NCBI RefSeq assembly: GCF_030811685.1
Contig: NZ_JAUSRF010000002.1
Coordinates: 1-64,000, forward strand
Reading direction: 5' to 3'
Source: Neorhizobium huautlense
GTDB lineage: Bacteria; Pseudomonadota; Alphaproteobacteria; Rhizobiales; Rhizobiaceae
Length of the DNA stretch: 64,000 bases
Shown: positions 18,455-25,726 of the stretch, one piece after another
Layout of the letters: every line of letters starts with the position of its first letter
Position numbering within the stretch: position 1 is the first letter of the stretch
The notes under the pieces: model-generated
What the model was told of the DNA's origin: nothing
The model's input: only the letters and a program-made list of their open reading frames with translations
Databases searched by the model: none
Position numbers and translations under genes: made by a program

Positions 18455-18793
18455 TTATCGCCGTCCTCGGCCCTGCTGCGGCTCCTTTGCCGAGCCGGAG
18501 AAGCCGGCAGGCTTGCTTTTTATCCAGGCAACGAATTTCTGGATGTCGGGGTTCTCGAGGATGGCCTCGATCGTCGAAAATGACTTGGCGAGCTGCGCAT
18601 TCGTGAAGACGGCATGGATCTGGTCATGGCAGACCTTGTGCAGCAGAACGGTCTGCTTGCCGCCCTTGCTTTTCGGAACAAGATGATGGGCATCTTCATC
18701 GCCGGCCGGGATCATACGTTCGCACAGGGGGCAAATCGTCGGCTGCTCCTCCACCTGCGACGAAGCGAAATCCTCTCTGATCTTGCGGGCCAT
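18455..18793 (-). CDS. Small HNH-type nuclease-like protein
   Basis: This 112-residue protein has an HNH/McrA-like zinc core: CPLCERMI (about residues 21-28), DAHHLVPKSKGG (about 33-44) and LHKVCHDQIHAVF (about 51-63). These supply CxxC, the general-base histidine and the final CxxxH. The rest is helical with a basic C terminus. Small proteins of this type are found alone in many proteobacterial genomes, and their substrate is rarely known. No restriction or phage gene is nearby, so a defence role is not supported. The start has an AGAAGA site. Confidence 0.7.
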   Translation of the reverse strand: MARKIREDFASSQVEEQPTICPLCERMIPAGDEDAHHLVPKSKGGKQTVLLHKVCHDQIHAVFTNAQLAKSFSTIEAILENPDIQKFVAWIKSKPAGFSGSAKEPQQGRGRR

Positions 18794-18975
18794 CGGTCTT
18801 CTGCCATTTCTTATAGAGGATACACGCGAGCGCTCATATCGCTCTGATCGATACGGGCTCCATGCCGCCAGATACCGCTTTCGCCGCCGGGGGGCAACGA
18901 TGTTCCGAAAACAGCCTTTCCTGTGATCCCGTCAAACGCTCCTGACCTTGCCGCCTTTTCGTGTTTTGCAAGGGG

Positions 18976-19395
18976 TTACAAAACCGGCTTTTGTTGAGGA
19001 TCGGCGGCGAGAAAATCCGGGAGGGAAGGGGCCTCGTTCAGGCGTTCCTGTCGGTCGTCAATACGAAATGCGTAATCCAGTTCTCTACGGATCAAAAGCA
19101 GAAGCTGGTCCAGTTCATCGTTGAACCGATCACATCTCGCCTGCGTCCAGAGACTGGGGTCGGCTGGATATGTGGGGTTCAGATGGCTGGCATATTCTTC
19201 ATCGAGACGGCGCAAGAGCGATTGCGTTTCTTCAGACAGTGAAATCATGGCTGGTTGCGAGATTTGGCCGTCGAGATCGAACGTTGCTGCATCCAGCGGC
19301 CCGCTTCTTGCGCCGAGGCGTATTGATTCCTCGCAGGCCCACAAGCAGCCTCCCGCGCCTGGGTCGAAGAAAAATCGGAGCGTGCGTTTATGCAT
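18976..19395 (-). CDS. Conserved hypothetical protein
   Basis: This 139-residue soluble protein begins MHKRTLRFFFDPGAGGCLWA. I recognise FFDPG.G.CLW as the opening of a small uncharacterised family, but its function is not known to me. The C-terminal half is helical and acidic (LSEETQSLLRRLDEEYASHL, then DRFNDELDQLLLLIRREL). It has no signal peptide or membrane segment. It lies downstream of the GntR gene on the same strand, 28 bases away, so it may be co-transcribed. Confidence 0.6.
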   Translation of the reverse strand: MHKRTLRFFFDPGAGGCLWACEESIRLGARSGPLDAATFDLDGQISQPAMISLSEETQSLLRRLDEEYASHLNPTYPADPSLWTQARCDRFNDELDQLLLLIRRELDYAFRIDDRQERLNEAPSLPDFLAADPQQKPVL

Positions 19396-19423
19396 GTGGC
19401 GCTTTATCGGCAGGCTTGATCAT

Positions 19424-20128
19424 TTATTGATGCGACGACTGAAACAGCCTTTCGCGCGAGCCTTTCAAGTGCTCCAGCATCAGCTTTCGCGCCTCGTCCT
19501 CGTCACGGTTGGCGATGGCCGACGCAATCGCCTCGTGCTCGCCGAACACGCGCGTCAGGCCCGATGCCTCGCGCTTGATTGACGCACCGTGAAACTTCAT
19601 GCCGACCGCGATATGGTCCTTCAACGCTTCCATGGCGGTCGAAAAATAGTTGTTCTGGGCGGCGCGGGCGATCGCCAGATGGAACTGGAAATCGGCGTCC
19701 TCGCGGTGTGACTGGCGGTTGGTGGCGTCGCGCAGCAGTTCCAGCGCCTGACGGATCGCCTTCAGGCTGTCGGCATCGTGGCGGGTGGCTGCTGCTGCGG
19801 CTGCGGCCGGCTCCAGCGTCAGGCGGAATTCGTAACAGTTCAAAAGGTCGGCGACGTTTTCCAGTTGCCCGAAACCGAGTGGATTGCGCAGGCCGGTGGA
19901 GCGGACAAAACTGCCCGCACCGCGGCGGGAATAGATCAGGCTCTGGTCGCGCAGGCGTTTTAGCGCCTCGCGAATGACCGGGCGCGACACCTCGAATTCG
20001 GCGGCCAGATCATGTTCGGTCGGCAGGCGTTCATCCGGCTTGTAGGCGCCGGATTTGATGGCGCGCAACATGCGCTCGAACACGATGTCGGCAAGCCCTC
20101 TGCGGGCGGTTCCCGTTTCCAGTCCCAT
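19424..20128 (-). CDS. GntR/FadR-family transcriptional regulator
   Basis: This 234-residue repressor has a winged helix at about 10-78 (RLPTEHDLAAEFEVSRPVIREALKRL, shown in part in the family as SR..VREAL) and an FCD ligand domain at about 95-215, typical of regulators that bind carboxylates. The ATG at 20128 is chosen because it begins just 2 bases after the kinase stop; a longer frame would overlap the kinase. As second gene after the four-carbon acid-sugar kinase it probably senses the substrate or an intermediate of that pathway and controls the local operons. Confidence 0.88.
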   Translation of the reverse strand: MGLETGTARRGLADIVFERMLRAIKSGAYKPDERLPTEHDLAAEFEVSRPVIREALKRLRDQSLIYSRRGAGSFVRSTGLRNPLGFGQLENVADLLNCYEFRLTLEPAAAAAAATRHDADSLKAIRQALELLRDATNRQSHREDADFQFHLAIARAAQNNYFSTAMEALKDHIAVGMKFHGASIKREASGLTRVFGEHEAIASAIANRDEDEARKLMLEHLKGSRERLFQSSHQ

Positions 20129-20130
20129 CT

Positions 20131-21159
20131 TCAAATTGCCCTCCCCAGGACCATGTCCGCAATCGTCTTTAATGTGTCCGGCCCGCCGAAACCGCCCGAT
20201 TTGGCGATGATGCAGCGCCCCTCGCTGGAGGCAAGGCCGAGACCGGGCAGGCATTCGCCATGCAGGGTGAAGCGGGTGACGCCAAGCGCACGCATCACCG
20301 CCTCGGCCGTTGCGCCGCCGGACAGAAGCAGTGTGCCGTTATAGTCGGCAAGGCTGTCCTTGAGACCTTCTGCCAGCGCCTCGGATGCGAGTACCGGATT
20401 GATTTCGTTTGCTCCCAGTGTGACCTGAATCAGCGTCAATGCTGCATCGGTCTCGGGTGTTCCGGTGAGTTCACCATTCGGTGCGGCAAGGTAATCGAGG
20501 TCATGGCCGGCGCGTAGAGCGTCGATCTGGGCAAGCGTGATCGGGTCGCGCGAGCCGATCACAAAAGTGGCGCGGCCGGTCGGGATCTTTGCCGGCTGTG
20601 CGTCACGTCCTGTGGTCATGCGGCGGGCCAGTGCTTCAGCCAGCCCGCGTGCGCCGATCAGCAGATCGGTGCCGTCACCCTGTGCTGCGTCGAGCACGGC
20701 ATCCATGTCGGCGGGGGACCGGGTGTCGGGTGTGTTGGCGCGGGCGGCGTGGCTTCCGAGTTTTTCGGCGATCACGATCGGTGTGTCGACGCCGAAACCG
20801 CGAACAGCACCATTTTCGACGATGCGGTCGAATTCCGGGATGGCCGGTGCGACCAGTGCGCGGGAGAAGGGGATGGCGTCGAGTTCAGCGACGATATTGC
20901 CCTTGAGGCGGGAGTCGATTTTCTTGAACAGGAGCGTGCCCGAGGGCAGCAGGGCAATCACGGCTGCCGTCGTTTCGCGTGCGGCATCCGCGCCGATTTC
21001 GCGTGTGTTGAGATTGATGGAAATGACATCCGGGCGATCCGCGACGATACCGGCAATTGCTTCGCGGGCAAGCGCCACCTCGGTGCGAAGACCGCGCCCG
21101 GCAAAGGGGGCGGCACTATCGAGTGCGCCGGTCAGATCATCTGCGAGAATGGCGAGCAT
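20131..21159 (-). CDS. Four-carbon acid-sugar kinase (DUF1537 family)
   Basis: This 342-residue ATP-dependent kinase matches the DtnK/OtnK family, which phosphorylates D-threonate, D-erythronate or 3-oxo-tetronates at C4. The N-terminal substrate domain opens AILADDLTGALDSAAPF with the ADDLTGA motif. The C-terminal nucleotide domain has LLLSGGATAEAVMRALG near residue 280, and it ends GGFGGPDTL. Length is a little under the usual 400-430, so loops are short. It forms an operon with the GntR gene, and the PdxA2-like enzyme at 16297 would use its product. Confidence 0.87.
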   Translation of the reverse strand: MLAILADDLTGALDSAAPFAGRGLRTEVALAREAIAGIVADRPDVISINLNTREIGADAARETTAAVIALLPSGTLLFKKIDSRLKGNIVAELDAIPFSRALVAPAIPEFDRIVENGAVRGFGVDTPIVIAEKLGSHAARANTPDTRSPADMDAVLDAAQGDGTDLLIGARGLAEALARRMTTGRDAQPAKIPTGRATFVIGSRDPITLAQIDALRAGHDLDYLAAPNGELTGTPETDAALTLIQVTLGANEINPVLASEALAEGLKDSLADYNGTLLLSGGATAEAVMRALGVTRFTLHGECLPGLGLASSEGRCIIAKSGGFGGPDTLKTIADMVLGRAI

Positions 21160-21163
21160 GTCA

Positions 21164-21196
21164 TGGTACCACGTTTATGTTGTAATCTTTATACCA
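21164..21196. promoter_or_regulatory. Operator-like TGGTACCA site upstream of the kinase
   Basis: TGGTACCA at 21164-21171 overlaps the kinase ribosome-binding region, and AGTGGTATAA (minus strand, about 21185-21195) is a second half-like copy. FadR-class GntR proteins often bind TGGT-N-ACCA. It is a candidate autoregulatory site. Confidence 0.35.
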
Positions 21197-21338
21197 CTAA
21201 AAAACCCTTGCATGTCAATATTTCATGCCGATTAGTATGACAAATTATGGTTTGCATATGCGCAAATTTCGACGGGCGCGTGAGTGCCCTGAAATTGCAG
21301 CTTTTCGAGAATTCGGGTGAAGCGTCCGGGCCGGAAAC

Positions 21339-21372
21339 GAAAAAGCGCATGACCGGGTTGGGCCATGCGCTT
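21339..21372 (-). terminator. Terminator of the dehydratase-rraA operon
   Basis: On the minus strand AAGCGCATGGCC pairs with GGTCATGCGCTT and is followed by TTTTCG. It is 30 bases after the RraA-like stop codon. Confidence 0.8.
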
Positions 21373-21401
21373 CTCTTGAGCTTTTGAAAAAGATCAGGTG
21401 G

Positions 21402-22127
21402 TCAACGGCCGTTCGCCTTGCGCCACGCTTCGTATTTGTCGCGGAATTCATCCTTGGTCTGCGGGTAAAGCCCGATGATCGGCGTGCCGGCTTTCACCTG
21501 CTCGAGCACAAAATCCTCGTAGCTTTCCATGGCCGTGCATTCATCCGCCAGTTCCTCGGCCAGATGGGCGGGAATGACCATCACACCGTCATTGTCGCCG
21601 ACCAGAACGTCGCCGGGAAACACCGCGACATCGCCGCAGGAGATCGGCACGTTGATATCTATCGCCTCGTGCAGGGTGAGGTTGGTCGGGGCGGACGGGC
21701 GGGCGTGGTAGGACGGCATCTCGAGCGCGCCGATGCCCGCCGCATCGCGAAAACCGCCATCGGTGACAACGCCGGCGGCACCCCGCAACGCAAGCCGCGT
21801 GATCAGGATCGAGCCGGCCGTGGCGGCGCGGGCATCCTTGCGGCTGTCCATCACCAGCACATGGCCCGCCGGGCAGGTTTCAATGGCGACGCGCTGCGGA
21901 TGATCGGCATTGCGGAACACGGTGATGGGGTTGCGGTCTTCACGCGCCACGATGTAGCGCAGCGTGAAGGCCTGGCCCACCATGGTTTCCGTCTTCGGCG
22001 AAACCGGCACGACACCCTGGATGAACTGGTTGCGCAGGCCGCGCTTGAACATGGCCGTCGCCAGCGATGCGGTGGAAATCTTCTTGAATTTTGCGCGCGT
22101 TGTTTCGCTCAGAACGTAGTCGCTCAT
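21402..22127 (-). CDS. RraA/HMG-aldolase-like protein
   Basis: This 241-residue protein is of the RraA fold, shared by RNase E regulators and by class II aldolases acting on 4-hydroxy-4-methyl-2-oxoglutarate and related acids. GGFRDAAGI (about 126-134) carries the Arg-Asp pair used for substrate and metal binding, and GDVLVGDNDGVMVIP is the family signature. Because it is 14 bases downstream of a sugar-acid dehydratase, an aldolase or decarboxylase role is preferred over RNase E inhibition. The ATG at 22127 starts the conserved region; the long upstream frame is a shadow of the dehydratase. Confidence 0.85.
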   Translation of the reverse strand: MSDYVLSETTRAKFKKISTASLATAMFKRGLRNQFIQGVVPVSPKTETMVGQAFTLRYIVAREDRNPITVFRNADHPQRVAIETCPAGHVLVMDSRKDARAATAGSILITRLALRGAAGVVTDGGFRDAAGIGALEMPSYHARPSAPTNLTLHEAIDINVPISCGDVAVFPGDVLVGDNDGVMVIPAHLAEELADECTAMESYEDFVLEQVKAGTPIIGLYPQTKDEFRDKYEAWRKANGR

Positions 22128-22141
22128 CGGTCTCATCCTCC

Positions 22142-23893
22142 TCAATAGATATCCGGTTCGCCGGCCTTCTGGCCGAACCCGGTTTCCAGAAAATCGAAAT
22201 CGCAGCCCTGATCGGCCTGGGTGACGTGTTTGGAGAACATCCAGCCGTAACCACGCTGGAAACGCGGCTCCGGCGCTTTCCATTCGGCCTTGCGGCGCGC
22301 CAGTTCTTCCTCGCTCACCAGCATGTCCAATGATCGATTGGGGAGATCGAGACGGATGATGTCGCCGTTTTTCAGCAGCGCCAGCGGACCGCCGATAAAA
22401 CTTTCCGGCGACACATGCAGCACGCAGGCGCCGTAGGATGTGCCGGACATGCGGGCATCGGAAATGCGCAGCATGTCGCGATGGCCCTTCTTGATCAGCG
22501 CCTTGGGGATAGGCAACATGCCCCATTCGGGAAAACCGGGGCCGCCGAGCGGACCGGCATTGCGCAGGACCAGAACATGGTCGGGCGTGACATCGAGGTT
22601 TTCGTCGTCGATCGCCTTCTTCATCTCCGGGTAGCTGTCGAACACCATGGCCGGACCTTCGTGCACATGGTACTTTGGATCGCAGGCGGCGGGTTTGATA
22701 ACGCCGCCGTTCGGGCAGAGATTGCCGCGCACTACCGCCAGCGAACCCTCGTGATAGACCGGGTTGGAGAGCGGGCGGATGACGTCGTCGTTATAGACTT
22801 TTGCGCCTTCCAGATTTTCGCCCATGGTGCGGCCGGTGACGGTCATGACCGAAAGATCCAGCCGGTCTTCCATCTGTTTCATCAGCGCCCGCAACCCGCC
22901 GGCGTAGAAAAAGTCCTCCATCAGATAGTCCTTGCCCGAAGGGCGGACATTGGCGATGAGAGGCGTGACGCGGCCAAGTGCATCGAGATCGTCGAGCGTC
23001 AGATCGACACCGGCACGGCGCGCCATGGCGATCAGGTGCACGACGGCATTGGTGGAACAGCCGGTGGCCATGGCGACGATCGCGGCGTTGCGGCAGGCTG
23101 CATCGGTGACGATTTTATCCGGCGTCAGATCTTCCCAGACCATGTCGACGATGCGGCGGCCGCAGTCCGAACCCATGCGCTGGTGGTTGCTGTCGACGGC
23201 GGGAATGGATGAGGCGCCGGGCAGCGTCAGGCCCATGGCATCGGCGATTGCCGTCATGGTCGAGGCGGTGCCCATGGTCATGCAGGTACCGGCCGAGCGG
23301 GCAATGCCGCCCTGTACGCCCAGCCATTCCTCGTCGGTAATGTTGCCGGCGCGGCGCTCGTCCCAGTATTTCCAGCCATCCGAACCGGAACCCAGAATTT
23401 TGCCGGCGTAATTGCCGCGCAACATCGGGCCGGCGGGAAGATAAATCATCGGCACGCCGGCCGAGATCGCGCCCATGACGAGCCCGGGCGTGGTCTTGTC
23501 GCAACCGCCCATCAGCACCACGCCATCGAGCGGATGGGCGCGGATCATCTCTTCCGTCTCCATGGCCAGCATGTTGCGGTAAAGCATGGATGTCGGTTTC
23601 AGCGAGCTTTCATCCAGCGACAGCGACGGCATCTGCACCGCAAAACCGCCGGCCTGAAAGATGCCGCGTTTGACGTCCTGCACGCGTTCCTTGAAATGCG
23701 CGTGGCAGGTGTTGAGTTCTGACCATGTGTCGAGCACGCCGATGACGGGCTTGTCGCGAAACTCTTCTTCCGAATAACCAAGTTGCATCATGCGCGAACG
23801 GTGGCCGAAGGATCTGAGGTCGTCGGGCGCAAACCAGCGGGCGCTACGCAGGTCTTCTGGTTTCTTTGTCTTGGGCAGGGAACTGCTGGACAT
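22142..23893 (-). CDS. IlvD/Edd-family sugar-acid dehydratase
   Basis: This 583-residue dehydratase removes water from a 2,3-dihydroxy acid to give a 2-keto-3-deoxy acid, using an Fe-S cluster and Mg. The three cluster-type cysteines are C63 (ELNTCHAHF), C131 (GGCDKTTPG, with the Mg-binding lysine K133) and C204 (AGTCMTMGTAST). Size and motifs resemble rhizobial L-arabinonate dehydratase more than IlvD of branched-chain synthesis. ATG 23893 is chosen over a frame 17 codons longer. It precedes the RraA-like gene in an operon, divergent from a GntR regulator. Confidence 0.9.
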   Translation of the reverse strand: MSSSSLPKTKKPEDLRSARWFAPDDLRSFGHRSRMMQLGYSEEEFRDKPVIGVLDTWSELNTCHAHFKERVQDVKRGIFQAGGFAVQMPSLSLDESSLKPTSMLYRNMLAMETEEMIRAHPLDGVVLMGGCDKTTPGLVMGAISAGVPMIYLPAGPMLRGNYAGKILGSGSDGWKYWDERRAGNITDEEWLGVQGGIARSAGTCMTMGTASTMTAIADAMGLTLPGASSIPAVDSNHQRMGSDCGRRIVDMVWEDLTPDKIVTDAACRNAAIVAMATGCSTNAVVHLIAMARRAGVDLTLDDLDALGRVTPLIANVRPSGKDYLMEDFFYAGGLRALMKQMEDRLDLSVMTVTGRTMGENLEGAKVYNDDVIRPLSNPVYHEGSLAVVRGNLCPNGGVIKPAACDPKYHVHEGPAMVFDSYPEMKKAIDDENLDVTPDHVLVLRNAGPLGGPGFPEWGMLPIPKALIKKGHRDMLRISDARMSGTSYGACVLHVSPESFIGGPLALLKNGDIIRLDLPNRSLDMLVSEEELARRKAEWKAPEPRFQRGYGWMFSKHVTQADQGCDFDFLETGFGQKAGEPDIY

Positions 23894-23995
23894 GGCAATC
23901 AACCTTTTTGCAGGCGCGGGAAGGGGCTTCCCGACATGCCCCACCGGATGGGTGCGGCTATCGATAATTTTCTGGAGGTGACAGGATAAAGCCGG

Positions 23996-24052
23996 CTAGG
24001 ATGCCATGTCGGTCACGACAGGTGTTCTCTCGCCGCGTATCAGCAGTCGCAT
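23996..24052 (-). CDS. Possible 18-codon leader ORF
   Basis: A short frame (MRLLIRGERTPVVTDMAS) starts at an ATG with a very strong GGAGGAGG site and ends 102 bases before the dehydratase start, on the same strand. It could be a leader peptide or chance. Nothing in its sequence gives a function. Confidence 0.3.
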   Translation of the reverse strand: MRLLIRGERTPVVTDMAS

Positions 24053-24129
24053 CGGTTCCTCCTCCATGATGCGGGCCGCGCAGGTGCTGCCCGCTTTTCG
24101 CCTCTCCCAAAGCGAACAAGGGCATTGAA

Positions 24130-24174
24130 GCACTAAAACATCAGTGCATCAACCCGAAAACTGTGTTTTAATGC
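24130..24174. promoter_or_regulatory. Inverted operator-like repeats between dehydratase and gntR
   Basis: GCACTAAAACATCAGTGC at 24130-24147 is itself partly symmetric, and ACTGTGTTTTAATGC at 24160-24174 is an inverted relative (GCATTAAAACACAGT on the other strand). They lie 30 to 75 bases before gntR in the 311-base divergent gap. Probable binding sites for the adjacent GntR regulator. Apart from the 18-codon ORF, nothing else is seen in this gap. Confidence 0.5.
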
Positions 24175-24204
24175 AGGCGACGAACGAACGGGTGGAAATA
24201 TCGC

Positions 24205-24915
24205 ATGAGTGAAATGGCGAAGGGTGGCGGAATGGTTCGGGGCGGACAACTGGATCGCTCGCGGCAGGTGGCGCTGCAGGTGCATGAAATTTTGCGGGAG
24301 CGCATTCTGAAAGTGGAACTGGTGCCCGGTACCGTTCTGTCACGCTCCAGCCTGCAGATGGAATTCGGGGTCAGCCAGACGCCGGTGCGTGACGCGCTGA
24401 TGCGGCTGCAGGAGGAGGGCATGGTCGATGTCTATCCGCAATATGCAACCGTCGTCGCCAAGATCGATATCAACCATGCAAGGCAGGCGCAGTTTCTGCG
24501 GTTGTCGATCGAGCTTGAGGCCGTGCGGCGGCTGACCGAGGATCGTTCCACGACCACGGCTGCCGAACTGAGTGAGATCCTGTTGAGACAGCGGGCCGTT
24601 GCGACGCCCGAAACCCATGACCGGTTCGATGAGATCGACCGCGAATTCCATCGTCATCTTTACGAGCGGATGGGCATGGAACAGCTCTGGGCGAATGTGC
24701 GGCGTCAGAGCGTGCATCTCGACCGGCTGCGGCGGTTGAACCTGCCCATGCCCGGCAAGATGCAGACGGTGCTGGCCGACCATGAGGCGATCGTCGATGG
24801 CATCCGTTCCGGCAAGGTGGAGGCGGCGACGGCGGCGCTTCGAAAACATCTGTCCGGCACGCTTTCCATCATCGATGTGATCAGCGCCGAGTTTCCCGAT
24901 TACATTCGCCGCTGA
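24205..24915 (+). CDS. GntR-family regulator of the dehydratase operon
   Basis: This 236-residue FCD-type GntR protein has a winged helix at about 20-85, with the recognition helix in SQTPVRDALMRLQEEGMV, and an all-helical ligand domain at about 95-225 with the D.x3.H-type metal/carboxylate residues (DEIDREFHRHLYE). It is divergent from the dehydratase gene and likely represses it until a sugar acid is present. The sequence is clearly different from the GntR at 19424. Confidence 0.88.
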   Translation: MSEMAKGGGMVRGGQLDRSRQVALQVHEILRERILKVELVPGTVLSRSSLQMEFGVSQTPVRDALMRLQEEGMVDVYPQYATVVAKIDINHARQAQFLRLSIELEAVRRLTEDRSTTTAAELSEILLRQRAVATPETHDRFDEIDREFHRHLYERMGMEQLWANVRRQSVHLDRLRRLNLPMPGKMQTVLADHEAIVDGIRSGKVEAATAALRKHLSGTLSIIDVISAEFPDYIRR

Positions 24916-24954
24916 ACCGTTCTATGAGAGGCAACTTTTTGAACGGGACTTGAG

Positions 24955-25203
24955 ATGATGCAGAAACCCTGGAACAAGCCGGTTGTCGTGATGATCGGCG
25001 AACCGCCGGTCGAAACCGCGATCGAGACGACACAGGCAGCCTCATGGGCGATGATCGAGGATTGGCCGATCGAGGATGAACCGGCGTGCGACAAGGCGCT
25101 GCTGATCTTTGCCGAGGTCTCCAAGGGCAAACGTGCGGATGAGGATGCGCGCCAGGCCTTTCTGGCCGCCGCCGTCGAGGCCGGCATTCTGGTGCGCAAG
25201 TGA
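24955..25203 (+). CDS. DUF982 family protein
   Basis: This 82-residue protein is of the small DUF982 family, abundant in Rhizobiales and of unknown function. It has the typical order: a short beta segment (PVVVMIGEPPVE), A..AASWAMIEDWP and the closing KRADEDARQAFLAAAVEAGI. It has no signal peptide. The stop codon overlaps the ATG of the acetyltransferase gene by one base (TGATG), so the two are translationally coupled. Confidence 0.8.
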   Translation: MMQKPWNKPVVVMIGEPPVETAIETTQAASWAMIEDWPIEDEPACDKALLIFAEVSKGKRADEDARQAFLAAAVEAGILVRK

Positions 25204-25700
25204 TGACCGAGCCTTTGTTTCGCCATGCCGTGCCGACGGATGCGGCGCGTTGTTATGAAATCGAGATTTCCGCTTACGAGGGTGACGAGGCGGCGACGCT
25301 CGAAAAGATCGCCCTGCGCATCGGTGACTATCCTCAAGGGTTTCTGGTGCTGGAGGTCGATGGTGGGATCGTCGGTTTCATCAACAGCGGCTGTGCTGAA
25401 AACGTCGTGATGTCCGACGAGGATTTCAAACAGCTGATCGGGCATGACCCGGACGCGCAGAACGTGGTCATCATGTCGGTGGTGATCGATCCGGCCTTTC
25501 AGGGACAGGGTTATTCGTCACGGCTGATGCGCGAGTTTATCCGCCGCATGGAAGGGATGGGCAAAAAGACCATTCATCTCATGTGCAAGGAGCAGCATGT
25601 CGGGCTCTACGAAAAGTTTGGCTATCGGTACGTGAGACCATCCGATTCCGATCATGGCGGAATGGCTTGGCATGAGATGGTGATGGATTTGCCGCGATAA
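25203..25700 (+). CDS. GNAT-family N-acetyltransferase
   Basis: This 165-residue protein has the GNAT fold. VIMSVVIDPAFQGQGYSSRLM (about 94-114) contains the acetyl-CoA pyrophosphate loop Q-G-Q-G-Y, and the C-terminal HVGLYEKFGYRYV is the usual motif B end. It resembles serotonin/arylalkylamine-type GNATs, and the natural substrate is unknown. A GTG one codon upstream is possible, but the ATG at 25203 overlaps the DUF982 stop. It converges with the sensor kinase gene, 26 bases away. Confidence 0.85.
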   Translation: MTEPLFRHAVPTDAARCYEIEISAYEGDEAATLEKIALRIGDYPQGFLVLEVDGGIVGFINSGCAENVVMSDEDFKQLIGHDPDAQNVVIMSVVIDPAFQGQGYSSRLMREFIRRMEGMGKKTIHLMCKEQHVGLYEKFGYRYVRPSDSDHGGMAWHEMVMDLPR

Positions 25701-25726
25701 GTGGTGATCCTCATGCGTTGCCGCGC

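Noticed and set aside
18455..18793. Defence or restriction role for the HNH protein
   Set aside because: There is no methyltransferase, phage or toxin gene nearby; a lone HNH core does not show it.
21402..22127. RNase E inhibitor role for the RraA-like protein
   Set aside because: It is co-encoded with a sugar-acid dehydratase; the fold is shared with aldolases, which fits the context better.
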